This document shows positions 10,741-25,300 of a stretch of 64,000 bases of DNA, one piece after another. The stretch comes from Platycnemis pennipes (lineage: Eukaryota; Arthropoda; Insecta; Odonata; Platycnemididae): the NCBI GenBank assembly GCA_933228895.1, contig OW121846.1, positions 8,091,915 through 8,155,914 of the forward strand, written 5' to 3'. Position 1 is the stretch's first letter, and every line of letters starts with the position of its first letter. The translations under genes were made by a program, and so were the position numbers. The notes beneath the pieces are model-generated. The model worked only from the letters and a program-made list of their open reading frames with translations. It did not search any database and was not told where the DNA came from.

Positions 10741-13311
10741 GTTGGTACCCTACATCCTTCCAAGTAAATACTCAGGGTGTCCATTGTAAAGCGATTTAGA
10801 AATTCTCTGAGTTTTCCAGGGGAATTGTTTCATTTTCCAGGGTGCTCTGCAGTCCTAAACATACACATTTGTTGCTAAATATGGGGCTCAATGGGCAGTA
10901 ATTACTAACTCCAGGAATCTGGAATAGTTGGTTGAGTCGTTGTGATGCTCTGTATAACATCTTGAGATTTCTTGAGAGATCCATAAGTAGGGACCCTGAA
11001 ATTTCACGAATGGGTTTTTTTGCGAATTTTTTTTAAGAGCATAAAAGTTATTTTTAAGTTTAAAGCCGCAATAGGTTAAAATTTGCCATTTTAACGTTAG
11101 CGGAATTCACAGAAATTTTGCAAATAATTCTATTCGCGAAATGGAACAGCATTTGGCTGTTATTGCGATATTTTGCACGAAATTTCACATTTTTTAAACC
11201 ACATCGTATCATATTCGTATCATCTGATATCAACATCGTATGATATTTTGCGTAAAAACAGAAATTATTTGTTTCATTTTGATATGTATGTAAAGACGTG
11301 TAATGAAAGGTTGCAGTCCCATTCGCAGAAAAAATGTTTGCAAACTCATGGTGTGAAATAAATACATAGATAATTATTTTTTACGTGACCACGCCGCCCG
11401 CACAAGTCTGATGATGCGCATGACCATGATATCTGCATATGTCTCCCAAATAAGCACAAATGCTTGCATATATGCCTGTGAAAGATGATTTCAGTAAGTC
11501 TGCACAAAGCATTAATGGGACCAATAACTACGCTAGACAAGAGTATGTTAAATGTCATAGTGGTTGGACGAAGAGACAAATAAAGTCGTCAATTGGATGT
11601 AATGATTTTATTCAAAGAGCGCTCCACCTAAGCTTCGACTGACGGATCGTAATTACTCCTTGGGTAGATAAAATGAGTTATTTAAGGATAAGCTAACGAA
11701 TTCACTGACAGATGTTGAGTATATATTGCCGACTTCATGATATGACTCCAGCACGAAAAAATATGGTGCAGAGACTAAGAGAGCATTACAAAAAGTTGTT
11801 GAGAGTTTAGAAAAAAGAAATTTCAAAAAATAATGTGGTAAAATAATCCATTAAGTTAAGAAAAATATTATGAAAGCACAAGCCACGATGACAGGGCATG
11901 ATATCGGACTCAAACTGTTTCCCGTTTGCTCTCTGATTTTGAATTTTGTCTTACAGCTTATGTCTCCCATTGGAGAGGCTGTCTGTCGTAAGAAAACCCT
12001 TACAGCTTACGTTATACGTCTTACGTCCATTGTAGACCAGGCATAAAAGCCTTCACATTTCTTCAGTGAACGCCTTGCCTTCTGCCACCATCACTGTAGG
12101 GACTGACTAATAACTAATATAGCATTAAAAATGCTGCATTAGTTATTAAATTATTACGCATTAAAAATGTCTTTTGGTTCGTATTGCCCGATCAACTTTG
12201 GCAACCTTCGCCTCCAATTTTTCTCAAAATTAGGATCTACTGATAATCATAATTTTTCCCTGCGACACTCTTACATGTACAAGAGCCAATTTACGCATGC
12301 TTTTAAGTCACCTTTATGAACTCGGAAGTTGTCAATTGAAGTAGAGCCTATGATATTTAGCTCAACATATCTGTCCGGCTTCTACGCAGCATATCCATTT
12401 CTCGTACCTACGTCTCTGTAAAAATATTGCGCCTTTCATTTTTTCGATCGCTGACGTTCCGTGTGCAGCAAATGCTTGCAATACGCTCAACCTCCCGCGG
12501 CATCGCTAATCCAGTCTTAGTGACTACGCTATTTACAGCAAGCCTATAAAAAAAGCAACAGTATATCACGACAAAAACAAAAGGAAACAATAATAATGGC
12601 ATTCGTATTGGTTCAAGGCTTATTTGCTTATGTCACAAAAATTTGCGAAAAACGATCGTGTTAATACATAAAATTCTACGAAAGACACACACCCGATTTT
12701 TAGCGGGCGTTCAGGAAAACAAGGAACACTGGTTTCAAGCTTAAATACCAGCTCACGTACTTCTGAAAAAAAATGAGTTTGACGAGAAAAAATTCGCCCT
12801 AAAGAGGTCAACAAGTGCTCACAGGACTGGCTCTCCACCTCGTTGTCGGGAGGTTCTCGTTGAATGGGAGTTCGTTGTAAGGGAGTCAAAATGCGTGCTT
12901 CTTAATGGCAGCTTGGTGGGACCAACTCCATTTGCTCGTTGATTGGAGGTGCTCATTGTAAGGGAGTTTGCTAACGAGAGGTTAATGTATTTGAGAACAT
13001 GCATGACAGAACACAACTTTCTCATTCCATTTGAGCGATATCTTACAGGAGCTACACTCGCCATGAACTGTTACCTTGGCCATTTTTACTACGTTCCATT
13101 ACAGGTGGCATCATCTGGGTTAACATTGCTTATTTTAACCCAGAGGATGCAGCCTGTAATGATGCAAAATCTCAGATAACAAAGCTCCACACACAGCAGC
13201 TCTCTAAAGAGACAACTGGAAATTATTTCAGGTACCTATGCTCTGTTGTCCTATGTCGTGTGAAAAGTCAATTTTAACTTCTGTGATGACCAATAAAATT
13301 ATTATTATTAC
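10741..13311. other. Noncoding sequence with Tigger-type ends and a hairpin
   Basis: No gene was recognised. The segment 10985-11170 has a TAGGGACCCTGAAATTTCACGA start and resembles the repeat near 5145. At 12108-12148 TAATAACTAAT and ATTAGTTATTA form the arms of an imperfect hairpin. The stretches near 12840-12870 and 12935-12975 both contain GGAGGT/TCGTTG/TAAGGGAGT blocks like those at the termini of Tigger-like elements. Later exons of the alpha2/delta gene could be hidden here, but I could not identify one. Confidence 0.35.
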
Positions 13312-13425
13312 CTTAAGAGCTTCCTCCTTTCTCTCTAACACTTCAGCCATTTTTGGAATTACTTCATCCAAGAGCTTCATGCCATTGACAGTCTTCAATT
13401 CCACATATCTTGAATCCTTGTAATT
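13312..13425 (-). CDS. Alpha2/delta-like calcium channel subunit, exon 3 (38 codons)
   Basis: This 114-bp exon encodes NYKDSRYVELKTVNGMKLL and continues to ERKEEALK. The acceptor is strong (TTTATTTCAG before 13425) and the donor is GTAATA after 13312; both ends are phase 0. Joined to the exon at 42796-42877 it gives a continuous segment, with GVDVLRE followed by NYKD, matching the spacing of the VWA_N region of alpha2/delta subunits. There the pattern is Ser-Gly-Val, a Tyr-Lys-rich stretch, an Asn-Gly or Asp-Gly turn, then a heptad-like helix ending in Arg-Lys and Ala. The next exon should begin at phase 0 below 13312, but none was found in the window. The intron before this exon is about 29.4 kb. 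Confidence 0.68.
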
Positions 13426-16400
13426 CTGAAATAAATGATAGACTTTGCATTAAAATAATGTTAACATTCAGACAGAATCAAAATGACGATCTATTGGCCA
13501 AGGAGAATAAAGGTGCATGTACAGATATTTAATGAACACCACATTTTTTGATTAAGTTTTAATATATAATGCTATAAGGCTAAAATTCAAATCAACTTGA
13601 AATATAATTTGGAAACTTGAACTTGCAATGATAAAATCTGCATATTCTAAAACAATTTCTTTCCTCTAATTTCTCACTTTGAAACTAATAAGTTTATGAC
13701 CATAGTGACACCTGTCTTAAGCGGCCACCATGAGCAGCCAATAGAAAGGTGGCCACTTACGGAGGTGACCCCTGGATATGGGTGTAAACCCCTTCCAGTC
13801 CAATACTATGCAACCAGCGTACCCCTCTACTCCTTATTTATTTTGGGGGGAAAGAGGTAAATGCATTCCTATTACTATAGTACTGTTTAAGCCTCTCCTT
13901 ATACACCTCATTTCTGAAGGCTAGAGGCTTAAAAAAATATTTGATAGAATACTCCACCTTCATCAACATTAAAAATATACATGGTACGATGTGAACCTTC
14001 CAATATTGACAGCATTCTTGACAACCAATCATATATATGTACAGAAAGATAAAGTGTGGCATCTCTTGAAACATGCCAATCGCCCATTAATTAAATTGAA
14101 AACAATATCATTTACTTCCAAAGCCTTTGCCTCTCCCTCTTTCTTTTAATTCCAAACCTCTTATTTTCCTTCATCTCTTAAAATCTATTTTTTAAATGGT
14201 GGTAAAACTTCGTTTTGATGGGTTTAATCCCAATGGACATAAAAAATATTACATTCTACTTTAAAGGATTCTTTCCCTTCGTTTTTAATGGTAAAAAAGT
14301 GGGTTGCTGAATTTAAAGAAAGTTGTACCTCAATGCATGATTATGAATGCTCAGGATGCCCAAAAACATTACAACCAATGAAAATATCAGTAAAATTCAC
14401 AATAGCATATACCACTTGACTGCTGACTGAATGCATTGGAGCTTACTGACATGGTGAACATCTTGATGGACCATATCCATTACATTTTACAGGATATTCT
14501 TAGCATGCAAAAGCTTTATGTTCAATGTGTGCCACGTTTGTTAGCAGTCGACTAAAAATATATTCAAATGATCACTTTGAAAGAGTGTTTAGACTTGTTC
14601 AAACGTGATCCTGAAGTTTCCTTGACATTTTGCGACAGTAGATGCACCATATATTCACCATTACAAACCAGAGACAAAGCAGCAGTCTAAATAGTGGGTG
14701 GCAGCAGGTGAAAGTGCACTAAAGATAGCAGAAATTGTTCCATTAGCAAGAAAAATCATCGCTTCAGTTTTTTAGGATTATCATCGTGTTGTGCATGTAA
14801 ACTAGGGGTCGATGGGGCCCTGAAATTTTGGGGTCGGGTCTTTTCAAATCTCGGGTCAAAATCGGGTGACCCGACCCGAAATATAGCGAGAGAATTTAAT
14901 ACATCGCGAAAAATATTTTACTTTTCTGTCTTCTAACTTCTATTGTCTTTAGCAAAATTTGAAAGCTTTTTTGTAATTATTTGAGACAGAACTCTCAAAA
15001 TATAACTTATGTCATACATTTTATATCATAAAAGTTCGTAAAATATAAGCCAGCGAATATTTCCTATGTAAATGGCGATCATGAGTCTGCGATTTCCCAT
15101 GTCGGCGATCATAGATTTCAAAAAATTTCCGACAGGTTAAGAAAAGGTAAATAATGAAAAAGTTGCACATTTTTATATTAGAATCTATTATTCGGAATTT
15201 GCTGTCATTAGAGGACTAGCAACTATTAAGGGCATTAAAGACAGAAATTTGTTTCTAATATCTACGCAGTTTTGACAACAGCTGGCCCAATTACATTTCA
15301 GTTGCACTCCGTCACTTAATCATAGAAGAGCAAGAGACTAAGCCCTTTTCCAAAAAAACATTCACGGATTATTAGCATTGACTTCCACATTTTCAGCTGA
15401 ATACACGATATTGGGATGAAATATTATTTCTTTCCAATTAAAAATAACGACGACAAATTGGTTGATATGGCATATTTTCCGTATCGTTTCGTATCGGCAT
15501 CATTTCCTCTCCCCGTTAGCTCCTCCTGTAATGAATAAAATGTTCTCGGGCTTGGAACCAGGTTAGGCTAAAAAGCTTTAAAAGCCTAACCCCATAGCGG
15601 TTTGTGAAGACAAATTATGATATTTCTATCATTCCTTTAGTTTACAAAGACAGATTAAGGGGGGTCCTTGCCTCTAAAAGGCCGTTGCAGATGCTAATGG
15701 TCAATGCGACTATACGACTTTATCGCAGCATATGGTATCTTGGAAATTTTTCCCATTGTAATAGAAGGATTGTTTTTTGACTGGAGTGTACTGGATTTTT
15801 TGTTTGTTTGCAAATTTATAACAAATAGCCTAACTTTCCATTTCTGCCTTTTTTTCAGTGGCTATTTGCGAAGCCTAGAATACGAAACGAGAATTTTGCT
15901 TCCCCTCTCCTCATAGCTTGATCCTTCATCTACGTATTCAAATAACAACTGTTGATTCTCTTTCTAGAGCTTGGTCATAATACAGTAAAACCTCAATACA
16001 ACGAATTTTACGGGGCCGAAAAAATCCTGACCGCTGTATGTATAGGGTTTCGTTGTATAGAGGTGATTTGCGGGTTACGTCATCGCAGGGGCACCCAAGT
16101 GTTCCCTGTGCTTTACGATGCAAGTCGTGTAAATTTTTTAATCTTGCTTTATTCACCTTTCCTATAGTGATGATAAACAATTGTTATTATTTACCATCAA
16201 ATACCGTGGCTATCACCACGTGATTTTCAATCTGCGTATTTCTAATTGAAATTATTGTTTTTCTCGTCTATTCTGCTCTACGCCTCATTGCTTATTTAGT
16301 TATGCTCTGAAATTAAAGGAATGCCAAAATTTTAAACTGTGGATTACATATTTTTAAAGTGCTCCATAATTTTTCTGAGTATCTAGACGATATTATTCTT

Positions 16401-19400
16401 GGAGTGCAATAATTTAAGTCAATATCAATTGGCAGTTTTATGCAGCAATTTGGTTGAAAGAGCACATATTGCCATTTAAACTTATGAAATAAAATGCATT
16501 GTTGGACTGAAATTGAAATCCCATTGAAATACTGGTAATTATCTATGTTTGTGACCGGTATATATTAGATATCGATAAACAACGATGGAAGTTAGGTGGG
16601 GTGAGTTAGTTACCACGAGTAAAAACGTGGCAGTCGGCAATGCCCTGAGGTCACAATGGCAATCTCAGATGATAATGCATTGATGATGCCTTCATAGAAG
16701 CTGGACACGATCAGTATTCTGTAGGCACACCCGTTCTTCGGTGCCAAAACGCAGTACCATCCTCGAGTACGCCAGGTAATATTTGAATCCACGCCTTGTC
16801 GCTGTTCATCCAGTAACTACCTCTTCATACTTGAAGAAAGTTTTAAACCAGGTTTGCCCTTTTTCAGTCCTTGCAGAACGTCTCTCATTTTCAAATGTGC
16901 GCAGTTTGCAGGCTAAAACTATTAAACTGGAATAATTAGTCGCTAAAGCAGAATCACATGAGTTAAATGTCTTATGTTAGCATTTGAGAGAATAAAAGAA
17001 CGTAAAAGAACCTGATCCCACTCCTTTTCGCATCTTTTATGACATTAGAAGGACCTCTTTCTAAACCAAGTAGATGAGCAAAGATCGCTGTTCTGAAAAC
17101 TCTAGTTGCACCGGTAATATTGCATGCTAACAATTTGGAAAGGAGACATTTTGAGTTGGACGCAGCAAGAAATCTAACCTAGCGCGCGCACTGAAATGAG
17201 AAAGAGGAAGGAGTGCATTGCCAACTAATCCCTTCCATACCAAAATGCCTATTATTCAATAACCTTCCCCCTCCGAAAGAAAGAATAACTACGCCCTTAC
17301 TCACCTCTTTCTCTACAATGCTGCTGTTATCTCCCCTCCCCTTCCCACGTTCCTTCGGGGAAACCTCCCTCGCCCATTCCACTCCTCAATTCCTCCTCCC
17401 TTACCCCTAACCGAAAGCTCATGTGTTTCCGATAGAACGTGGCCCAGTGGTCTGCCGCTCTTCAAATAGCTCAACTGGTTAGGCACGCAGACAATAGAAG
17501 TAGTAAAATAATTCCTGTAATAACTAATCTGGTTTTCGATTTATCTCTCCTTCACTTATCTCCTCACAAATATAGATGCAGGACCATCTACCATCCTTGC
17601 CGTACATACAGTCAGCTCTCGTGCGACTTACCTCGGCCGAAACATTCCATATTGCTTGAAAATGAGTATATTTCAGGAAGTCAAAACAAATTTCGAAAAA
17701 TTACATAGGTTTAAAGCAATTTTTTATCTATAAATAAGAAGCAGTAGCTGTTTTTAAGTTTAATTAATTCAAAATTATATTTGAAATAGTTTTCTAAAGT
17801 CGTCTGTCTCATCCCTTTACTCATTTCTTTGCTGGCTGCTTGCTCAACCTGCCGCAGAATTTTCAAATTCTCTACTCCATCTTCTGATATTAAAAAAAAC
17901 TCGCTCCAAAACATCTATTGTGTCCACCACTTCCTTCCAACCGGGGCACACTACGTTATAGCTGGGCTATTCTCTCTCTTCATCACTATATACTCGATTC
18001 ATCTCATTATAGCCTAAAATATATATATCTATATCAAATAACCAATGAATTCTACTTAGATTTCATAAGTGGATTCATATTAATGACTGGATAGCAAGAA
18101 AAAGGTCCACTGGTGATTTCCGGAACGGAAAGCGTGCGGGACGGAAAATAACGCAGTCTGACAAATTCATCAATTACAAAAATATTGATGAACGTAATGG
18201 TATGAAACTTCGTATGACTATTAACAAAGCCCTTAGCTACAATACGTGAAAAGGAAAGTTTGAAATCTGGATCTGTGTTGTTCTTACGATGCCCCAATTC
18301 GATGGATCCATCCGGTACCAAAAAAAATCACTAAAAATCCGTTCTTAAACACGTACTTTAGTAAAAATTTTTTAAAAATATTTTAATACCATCAGTAAAC
18401 GTAGAAATAAACAAGCTTTAATTTGATATACTTTAATTTAAAATCGTATTAGCCATCTTGGAGATACTGGTTTTCAAACTCGCGGGTGATGGAAATTTTG
18501 TAACGGATGGTAGGCATCATATTGAGGGCGTTATGGATGATATAGGTATCGTATAAAACTTGTAAGTTTTACTATTCCATTTTTTTATTTCCTATTTAGG
18601 ATTATTAATTACACAATTAATTGCTAAGTTCCTAGTCATTTCGTATCTATAATAAATTTTTGATCAAATATATTTCCTTAGAAATCGAAAACTTTAATCC
18701 ACAGGACTCTATACAAAATTCATATACCTGCTCACATTCATCTGTGAATGAAAATTCATTGTTCAAACATTATTAACTTGCGTTAATGGATATCCGAAAT
18801 AACCCGTGCCGATTACGGGTGTTCATGCATCGAGCAAATGGGGGTGATTGGCGCAGGTCCTTCTTATGATTATAAGTTCTATCATGTTTAGGCAGAAACC
18901 ATCAATTTTGAAGAGATGGTGTCAATAATCGGAAGAGGAAGAAAAGTATATGTTAAAAAACTATGTATGTAATTATCGGCCAATCATAAATTTGATGCGC
19001 GAGCTTATCAAATATTTACTGCACAAACAAGGCATTTTGTATGAAATTCACTGTACTGTTAGGCTAAACCCGGCATACACGACATCGCTGAGAAATCGTT
19101 TAGCTCTGAAAAGAAATAGATAGGAATGCAATATACAAGGAATTCTCTTCTAATTGGTATTCCTTAATATTTTGCTTCCTGGCTTACTTTCATTACAAGT
19201 TAATAGGGTATGTCACTCATGTAGGCCTCATATTATGCCTAAGTACACTCTAAGTACCATACTGAAAGCTAATTTACACATTCTTGAGTAATCCTAGGAA
19301 TGAAGGTAATTTTCTTATTTCGAGAGCTACCAGAAAATTTCCATGAGGTCTTTTGGCCTACACTACGTGCCATATTAATTTGACTGTTTTTTAATTATGC

Positions 19401-22372
19401 ATTACCTGCCGATTTGATAGTCAGATTGCTGACTAACTTTAATTGCGATGACTTAAGTAAAAACTGGTTCTCTTCACTCATGTACAAATAATGTACAAAC
19501 TCGACTCGATACTTGCAAGTACTTACAACTCGACTCGAGGTCAAAAAGTAGGTACTACTCGCACATCCCTAGTAATAACTGTTTCAAGGCACTCAATATA
19601 CAAATTTATTGGATTGCAAGCAAATTTATAATAAAATCTTTCTAATAAGCATGATTTGACTTTGGTGGCATAGACATAGTTTTTACTTCAAAATAAATGG
19701 TCAAATACAGACCAATAGTCATTGATTCCCTCAAGACTGTTTTGAATAACTTTTAATATGTGGAAACAATAATTACTGATGCTCAATGCACTTAGTAATT
19801 TTGAGCAATAATCAATTTCTATGGCCCTCACGAGTTTTCATATTAAATTAATTGGAACAATATCTGAGCAACGGAAATCAACAAGGCAAGGGAGAGGATT
19901 TTTACAATATGGGTTATTACCATCAATGATAGGTTAGTATACATTGACCACGCAGCAGCATACACTTACTCATAATTTGCTTTGCAACCACGCTTGATTA
20001 AGCAATCGCAGTATCTTTGACAGTCAGTGGCTGGAAGAGTATAGTGATGCCATGGCTTGTGAAAGAAATCTTTGAGATGATCTCAATCTAATACTGAGTA
20101 CATTATCTGAGAACTCAGATTCAGAGACAGTTGATTATTCGGATTTAGATGAATAATTTGTTCCTCAATGTCGATCTTCTTCCAAAAACTCTCACCTGGG
20201 AGAATCATGCAGTAGCTATTAAAGAGGAACCCATGACTTCAAACCATGTGTTCACATTGTTACATAATTTGCATTAGGATTTCATGCAAATGCTCTTGTA
20301 TACACCCTGCATTTTATTTTGCTGAAACGGACAAAGACAAGAGGCAAAGATGCCGACGTCCTCCAGGAGGTCAGTCCAGAGCTGCACAAGCTGCATACAT
20401 CATCCAAGCAGCCACTACTCATCAAAACAAAAGGAATGCTTTGCCTCTCAAAAATTTAGCACTTCATCCTTGCAGCCTCTCTTCAAGAGGGAACCTGTCA
20501 ACTATGGCATAGGAGGCAAGAGTTGGGGAGGAAAGTTACTGCTCTCTACTTTGCTTTAAGTGCTGTATTATTGGGGAGGGATAGTGACATTCTATGGACA
20601 ATTTGGAAGCCAAAACGGTCCATACCCAAGGGCGATTCGACACACAAAAATCTTTAGTCTCTGGTCCAAGTCCTCATGTGAATCACCACATCTTTGGTGG
20701 CAACATCCTGATTTCGATCAGTGATTATAAAGTGCTTTGGTCAAAGGGCTAGGAAACTGCTTTCTAAGGGAGTATAATGTGTCAAAACAGGTTTTGCATT
20801 TTCATGATCAAATTGTAGAGGCAAACTGAAAGAAAAAAATATCCTGTGATGACAAACAAAATGTGCTTGTGGATCACAGTCTGCATAAATGAATGAAAAA
20901 TACAATTGGTATATACATTTATTTTTATAGAAATGGGTGTCTACAAAATATCTATGAGATATTTTTTTGTTTCCAAAATTTTCTACGATGCTATATGGGG
21001 AAATGGCAAATTATAGTATGTTATACTAAACCCCTATTCTTCCAATGAAACAAACATAGATAAATAAATATAAGACATTTTCAATACAATCTGCACATTA
21101 TTTCAGTTAAAAACCTCAAAATAAGCCTTAGAAAACAAAATATGTCTTTGGGGTCAAACTAACTCCAGGGATACTAATAGGTACATATGCCACAAAGTCA
21201 GTACTTCTAGGGTTAAAAAAATACACTAAAACACAGGTGTTCTGGCATTTTTTGTATTTCCACAGCATTGCTGTTTGTCAAAATGTTCCTCCGTACTGTC
21301 AAAGGCAGCTAACTGTTAAAGGTACTCTGGGTCAGCATTATGTGTATGCTCATATTATTGGGGAGGATCATAATGTGCCCAGCAGCCATGAGCAGTCCTG
21401 TATTGTGAATGGAAGAGAGTAGATAGGGTTCATGAGCTGACACCTATACATACGACCCATAATCCAACTTAAATCACACTAACGCAATGTGCAGCAATAG
21501 CAGGAATGAGCAGTCAGTAATGACAGCGGAAGATGTAAGAATTTATAAATGTTTCAAACTTAGTAGAATTGCTCCTAAATCCTTAACAAGCTCAAATCAA
21601 TTAAGTTTGGAGTCTAAGGTCACGACAAGAATAAAGATGGAGTGCACAAATGAGAGATTTACATTTCCAATGTGTAAACTGGGCAGTTCCTGCACACCAC
21701 ATATCCAACTAATTAAACAAACTTTGCTTACTAACAGAAAAACGAAAGCCATTCCACTGGGACCATTTCTCCAGGTTATTCAAGATGAATTTGAATTTGT
21801 CTTCCCACCAGGACACACTTGGACAATCAGAAAAAATAGCCAGATTGTCCACAAAGTGAGAGCCCAAATCCTTATAAAAGCCTTAACACTTTCAAGCCTA
21901 TGCCCGTACGTGACCCATGGCCCAGTTACTTCTCCATGCCGACTATGCCTCTATGTGTTACATTTTTCCTTTTTTTTGTCGTGTACAATGTTTTTGCATG
22001 GGATTCGGTTTCATTCTCCACAAATATGTTTCTATGTATCATACAGTAACTTCAGAGTGTCCTCACACCTTCATTTCTTGTGTTGCTTGATTCCATCGCT
22101 TCTTTGTGTCGCATATTATTATTCAGTATGGACCACTCTATCTATATAATATGTTTCTTTTTGTCTTATACCTACTTTAGGATTTCAATTCTTCCTGTAA
22201 CATTTTGTCAAATTTTTATTATGGACACCATGTATGTAACTTCCTCGACCCGCCACCAACTACTTGTGCCGTGACTTTCCAGCTGTTAGTTCGTTTCGCG
22301 GTCATTTTTTCTCAAATTGTTCCTATTGTGAACTCTACGGCAGAAGGTATGTTTCTCTAATTTACAGGTAAT
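13426..22372. other. Intron 2 (part) with SINE and Tigger-type debris
   Basis: No supported gene. At 13700-13795 GACACCTGTCTTAAGCGGCC and AGGTGGCCACTTACGGAGGT are inverse-related, as in short Tigger-like elements. At 15982-16065 ACAGTAAAACCTCAATACAA and CGTTGTATAGAGGT look like another. A tRNA-like AGCTCAACTGGTTAGGCACG is at 17468-17487. A run at 14820-14885 repeats GGGTC/GACCC words. At about 19490-19570 ACTCGACTCGA words end in CACATCCCTA, typical of short nonautonomous elements. The 220-codon frame at 21487-22149 has no recognisable domain, and its second half reads like noncoding DNA. Confidence 0.4.
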
Positions 22373-25300
22373 ATGGCAGGAACTCATATTGACGAATCTG
22401 CAATTTTTGACATTTTAGCTGAAGATTCAGGAAGTGATTTTGATGATTCCGATGATGATGTGGAATATGAAGGTTTGTGAACATTTATTATATTTGGTTT
22501 CCCTGCCACAATGCAAATGTTTTGATTGTTTGTATATGTATGTGCTTTTTCTTTAGACGATGCAGATATTTTTCCAGTTGGTGTTGGAAGCAGCATGGAT
22601 TCAGATGACTCAGGTAAGAGAAAATTACTGTTAAAAATTGGAAATATATTTTCGGAGTTTTACCTTTCAACATCTGAACTTATACACGATTTGACTTGAT
22701 GTGTTTATTGAATACAGACTCCTTACTTTTTTAGATATGCAGCATGCACTCCCAGTGGAAATCAACTCTCCCTGGTCAAAGAGTGACATGCAACGTCTTC
22801 TACCAAGGTTTCAAGAAAGAAGTGGAGTTTTGGCTGAAACTGATGGCACAAAGGATGAATGGGACTGCTTCTCATTATTCTTCACCTTGGAAGGCAGTAA
22901 AAACAGGGACATACCATCCACCATTGATGCTCTAAGACAACGTGGTGTTTTCCTTCTGAAAGAAAACTCTCTCTGGCAAAAGTGGACAACAGTAAAAATC
23001 CATGAGATGTATTACTTCTTTGGGATCACATGTGTCTGGTCAAAAAGCCTAAATCATCAGATTATTGGTCAACTGATCCAATTTTTCATTCTGCGTTTCC
23101 CTCATCTCTTCTCAGTTGCGATCACTTCAAAAGCATTTTACTTATGTTGCACGCCAACAGCAATAGCAGCTATCAGCCGTGGGGCGATCCACAGCACAAT
23201 CCACTTCATAAAATTCTCCCGTTTTTCGATTCTTTTCTTTCCGCATGCAAATCTTGTTTCTATCCATCACAAGATCCAACTGTAGATGAGGGAATTTGCC
23301 CATTTAGGGAGAGAATCAACTTTAGGGTGTACATGAAAAACAAGCCCCACAAATATGGCATAAAATTTTATATTCTTTTTGATGCGACTTCAGGATACAT
23401 ACTAAATGCAGAGAGGTGTACACAGGGTCGGTGGAAGGTCTGCATAATAAGATTCAGTCCATCGTAGAGAGATTTTGGAAACCACTTAAGAAAATGACAC
23501 ACAATTTACATGGACCGATTTTATTCCAGCCCTACTTTGTTTAATTTTTTATGTAAGAAAAAGACTGTAGCTGTTGGCACCGTACTGAAAAATAGAAAAG
23601 GCTTGTCAAAGGATGTAATGAATGCAAAACTGAAAAGGGGAGAACACATTTTCCAAAGAAATCAGTATCTTTCAGCTTTGAAATGCCGGGACATTACGGA
23701 TGTTTACTTGCTATCATCCCAACACTGAGCAACATTCTCGGAAGTGACCGTAAGAGGGCGATCGGGTAGAGAATAGAAACTCAAACCATTTGTAATTCTC
23801 TACTATAACCAGAAAAAGACGGGAGTTGATCATGTAGATCAGTACAGTGCCACCTCTTTAAAACGAGACCTCATGGTGCCCGAGAAAACCCTCGCTATAG
23901 TGAAGTATCGTCTTACCGAGGTTGGTGTAAATAATCGCCATCAAACCTATTGTCAACAATTTTCTAGGAATCGTGTTGGTGTGGTGGAGAAAGTATTTCC
24001 ATCCAGAGAGTCTGAGCACAAATCCCGAAGGAAGGGGAAAGTTTTTGCAGTAATTCATATCCCTACTTAATTTACCAACTAACCATTACCATCAAAAAGC
24101 ACCGTACCTGCTCCAAAAAATGCGAAAAGCCATGAATTGCCAACCATCTTCCCAAATGGACAACTGACCAAGCTACTCTTTTCTAATGCTCATTCCATTT
24201 TCTAATGTTCATTCTATTATTTTGATTAGTTTCGCCAAAAATTTAAGCCATAACTGATAAATAAAAATTGTATCGCCTTTATTACTAGCCTTTACGCTTT
24301 CCCTTGGTTGGTCTTAATTTTTATGATTAGTATAATCACGTTCTTCATGACATTCTGCGGAAGCTATTTGGAATAACTCATCGCATTTGTTTCAGCAGAC
24401 GAAAAGAGACTGTGGAAGTGGTGGAAGGGATCCTGCTTTGGAGGGCATTTTCTTCCATCTGATGTAATGTCCACATTCAAAAACAATCTGCTTCACCATG
24501 TAAAACAATTTCATTGAAATAGCGGTTGTATTACAATAAGTTCTTTTTAAAGATTTCGTTAGGCCCTCAATGTACTTACAGTAATTTTGTCGGGTGTATA
24601 TGCACAATGGTAGTATGATACAAAGGACTGAAAAAATGGGTCTAATGGAGAGCCCTCCTCTACCAACAAATTTATTACGTATTATTTCATATAATTGCTC
24701 AATAATGGCAGTAAAACATAGAAAGGAATATAGACGTATTGAAAGTCAATAAACTAAGAGTGCTACTCCTTTGCCGCTGCGTTCATCACATTACATCTAG
24801 CAGTTACAAGTACAGGTAACAAATAATAATTTGCTACCTTCAATAATCTTGTAAATTACATAATTAACTCACGAAAATGTTCAACATTGAAAAATATAGA
24901 GTGAAATAAATATGAAAACACATTTAGGAGAGACAATTGAGTAGCTGGCCATTTTTCCCTTCCGACACTTAAGTGTTATGCGTTTTTGGGCCATGGTGTC
25001 TATCTTGGAAATGCTCTCAACTCACAGACGTGCGAGTGTGCTCTCGACCGCCCAGGAAACAAAAGAAGATCAAATATGTATTGGTAACTGCTAATACTGC
25101 AGGATTTCCACCAATATTAACAATAAATTAATCGAATGATATTTATAATGTGCAGTTGATACGCAACACTTCATATTAATTGCATTGCTAACAGATCGCA
25201 AGCTATGGCCGATATTGGCCACTTTTGGTGTTTGTTTGCTGGTGACGGCAACTCTCGCAATGGTGTGGGCCAACACCAAAAGGGACTCCTAAAAACAGTA

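Noticed and set aside
21487..22149. 220-codon plus-strand frame as a gene
   Set aside because: No family resemblance; the second half is Cys/Phe/Ser-rich in the manner of noncoding translation and runs into the region before the piggyBac copy.
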